This document shows positions 10,153 through 11,616 of a stretch of 11,616 bases of DNA, in pieces. Under the pieces are notes generated by a model, which was not told the DNA's origin, ran no database searches, and worked only from the letters and a program-made list of their open reading frames with translations. This DNA is from an uncultured Bacteroidales bacterium. GTDB taxonomy: Bacteria; Bacteroidota; Bacteroidia; Bacteroidales; UBA932. Location: contig CAMJHJ010000060.1 of the NCBI GenBank assembly GCA_946405485.1, positions 1 through 11,616 on the forward strand, written 5' to 3'. The position numbers and the translations under genes are program-made. Within the stretch, counting starts at the first letter, position 1. Each line of letters starts with the position of its first letter.

Positions 10153-10764
10153 ATGGCCTGTCAATATCGAGTCACGTTAAGCGGCATCAAGGGATTCTAC
10201 CGCGTATACCGCATGAGCGCCACCAGCACGCTCTACGCTTTCCATAAGCAGATGAGGGCGGACATGGAGTTCCCCGCCGACCAGCTGATCCTTTTCAAGG
10301 GGCTGGATGCCGAAGGCAATGTGGTCGCCCGCTATGGCCTCTTCGACCTTGGTGACGGAGCCGCCGATCAGGTCAGCATGGCTGAGACCCTGAAAAAGGG
10401 CATTGTCTCCTTCGTCTATTTCTACGATGTGACCAACCGTAAAAGCGTCAATATCAGCTTCGAAGAGGATACGCCCGAAAAGGCCGGCGCTCCGATGCTG
10501 GTAGACAGCAAGGGCCCGGATCCGATCGATTTCGAGAATGGCTATGTCGCCTTCGAGGACCTTCCCGCGGACCAGCGGCACCTCCCTTCCGACAGCGGAG
10601 AGAAAAAGAAACGCAACCCGCTGGAAGACATCCTGGGAGCCTTGGACGACCTGGATGACGAGGACGACGAGGATGAGGAGGACGACGAGGAGGATGAAGA
10701 AGAGGAGAGGGACGACGACGAAGCAATCGAGGTCTACGACGGCACGGAAGAGCTCACCCTGTAA
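10153..10764 (+). CDS. Small protein with a strongly acidic tail, possible PRiA4 ORF-3-like domain
   Basis: Function unknown. The 203-residue product has a folded-looking N-terminal part (1-105) of alternating beta segments and a helix: YRVTLSGIKGFYRVYRM, STLYAFHKQM, DQLILFKGLD, a YGLFDLGDG turn (61-69), then VSFVYFYDV and SVNISF. This arrangement resembles the plasmid pRiA4b ORF-3-like domain (PF07929) found in Bacteroidota proteins, but I assign it only tentatively. A Pro/Lys-containing linker (about 106-160) leads to a tail in which 24 of 26 residues (165-190) are Asp or Glu, and the protein ends EELTL. No signal peptide or membrane segment is seen. Start choice: ATG at 10153 gives MACQYRV; the in-frame TTG at 10099 lies upstream of the promoter candidate and is rejected. 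miaA starts 3 bases after its stop, so the two are probably translated from one message. Confidence 0.82.
   Translation: MACQYRVTLSGIKGFYRVYRMSATSTLYAFHKQMRADMEFPADQLILFKGLDAEGNVVARYGLFDLGDGAADQVSMAETLKKGIVSFVYFYDVTNRKSVNISFEEDTPEKAGAPMLVDSKGPDPIDFENGYVAFEDLPADQRHLPSDSGEKKKRNPLEDILGALDDLDDEDDEDEEDDEEDEEEERDDDEAIEVYDGTEELTL
10645..10722 (+). repeat. GAN-codon low-complexity tract encoding the acidic tail
   Basis: Twenty-six consecutive codons, nearly all GAC, GAT, GAG or GAA, form a degenerate trinucleotide tract in which 24 codons specify Asp or Glu (one Leu and one Arg interrupt). The sense strand is rich in purines. Mixed third bases mean it is not a perfect repeat. Gain or loss of whole codons would keep the frame, so tail length could vary between strains. 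Confidence 0.75.
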
Positions 10765-10767
10765 TCC

Positions 10768-11616
10768 GTGGGCCGCAAACTCATCATCCTGCTCGGACCG
10801 ACGGCTGTAGGCAAGACGGACTACAGCCTCTCCCTGGCGCAGCAATACGGTTCCCCCATCATTTCCTGCGATTCGCGGCAAATCTACCGCGAGATGCGCA
10901 TCGGCACGGCCGTCCCCTCGGACGCCCAACTTGCCGCCGTACGCCACTATTTCATACAGACGGTTTCCGTAAAAGACTATTATACTGCCGGCATCTATGA
11001 GACAGAAGCGCTCGCATTGATCCGCCGGCTTTTCGATGAAGGTCATGAGACCCTGGTGATGACCGGCGGATCGATGTTCTATATCGACGCCGTCTGCAAC
11101 GGCCTGTCCGGCGTTCCGACCGCCGACTTGTCTTTCCGCGAAGAACTGCGGCGGCGGGTGGAAACCGAAGATCCCCTCTGGCTCGCCCGGGAATTGGAAC
11201 GGCTGGATCCCGAGGGTTACCGGGCCATGGACCTGAGCAATACGCAGCGACTTTTCCGCGCCGTGGAAATCTGCCTGTGGACAGGACGGCCTTATTCCTC
11301 TTTCAAGCCGGATACCCCTGCGGTGCGTGATTTCGAGATTGAAAAGATCGGTCTGATACGGCCTCGCGAAGAATTGTACGCCCGGATTGACCGCCGCGTC
11401 CTCCGGATGATGGACGAAGGCCTCCTCGAAGAAGTCCGCAGCCTGCTCCCCTACCGCGACTGTACGGCCCTCCAGACCGTCGGCTACAGCGAACTCTTCG
11501 ACTATCTCGACGGAAAAACTACCCTCGACGAAGCCATCCGCCTCATCCAGCGCAACACCCGCCACTACGCCAAGCGCCAGCTCTCCTGGTGGCGCCGCGA
11601 TCGTGAGATCCGCTGG
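10768..11616 (+). CDS. miaA: tRNA dimethylallyltransferase MiaA, 3' end beyond the window
   Basis: MiaA transfers the dimethylallyl group to N6 of adenosine 37 in tRNAs that read codons starting with U. My translation from GTG at 10768 gives 283 codons without a stop, so only the last part is missing (the family is about 300-315). It shows the P-loop GPTAVGKT (10-17), ISCDSRQIY with the catalytic-type Asp35, RIGTA (44-48), TGGSMFYIDAV (99-109), NTQRLFRAVEI, RPREELYARIDRRV, and near the end LQTVGYSELFDYLDG with NTRHYAKRQLSWWRRD. TGGSMFYI in place of the common TGGSGLYI is, as far as I recall, usual in Bacteroidota. GTG is the only sensible start: it lies 3 bases after the stop of the upstream gene and just before the first beta strand of the P-loop. 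Identity is secure. Confidence 0.96.
   Translation, partial: MGRKLIILLGPTAVGKTDYSLSLAQQYGSPIISCDSRQIYREMRIGTAVPSDAQLAAVRHYFIQTVSVKDYYTAGIYETEALALIRRLFDEGHETLVMTGGSMFYIDAVCNGLSGVPTADLSFREELRRRVETEDPLWLARELERLDPEGYRAMDLSNTQRLFRAVEICLWTGRPYSSFKPDTPAVRDFEIEKIGLIRPREELYARIDRRVLRMMDEGLLEEVRSLLPYRDCTALQTVGYSELFDYLDGKTTLDEAIRLIQRNTRHYAKRQLSWWRRDREIRW

Noticed and set aside
10177..11565. Minus-strand open frame of 462 codons opposite the acidic-tail gene and miaA
   Set aside because: It spans two unrelated genes on the other strand; its hydrophobic stretch is simply the reverse of the GAN acidic tract. miaA is certain.

Overview
The window looks like an ordinary chromosomal segment of a fairly GC-rich (high fifties % by eye) member of the Bacteroidota, probably Bacteroidales. 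Four things point there. The proteins carry lineage-typical signatures: MetRS with [11 protein letters not shown] in place of KMSKS, a short SerA with ATPKKMGAQ, and RecQ and MiaA of the Bacteroidales type. No start codon has a convincing Shine-Dalgarno sequence. The upstream regions contain the Bacteroidota sigma signature TTTG-N19-21-TAnnTTTG. SerC, SerA and a DUF1015 protein are adjacent. I see no tRNA, rRNA, CRISPR array, insertion sequence, phage gene or defence system.

Layout: positions 1-10044 hold seven genes, all on the minus strand. In transcription order they are yigZ, serC, serA, a DUF1015 gene, recQ, dnaG and metG (its 3' end is cut by the window edge). Gaps between genes from serC to metG are only 4 to 19 bases, so they can be read as one transcription unit. 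A likely promoter lies before serC. A very good promoter match lies inside the recQ/dnaG junction, so close to the dnaG ATG that the transcript would be nearly leaderless. Positions 10045-10152 form a divergent control region with a promoter candidate for each direction. On the plus strand follow a small unrecognised or weakly recognised protein with an extremely acidic tail, and then miaA, which runs off the right edge.

Functionally, SerA and SerC carry out the first two steps of serine synthesis from 3-phosphoglycerate. The DUF1015 protein sits directly behind them and is the only gene here whose role is really open. RecQ and DnaG act in DNA repair and replication, MetRS in translation, and MiaA in tRNA modification. 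Much of the window also carries long open frames opposite the real genes; these are codon-bias shadows. I found no clear new system. The best leads are the DUF1015 protein in the serine cluster, the possibly leaderless dnaG promoter, and the acidic-tailed protein before miaA.
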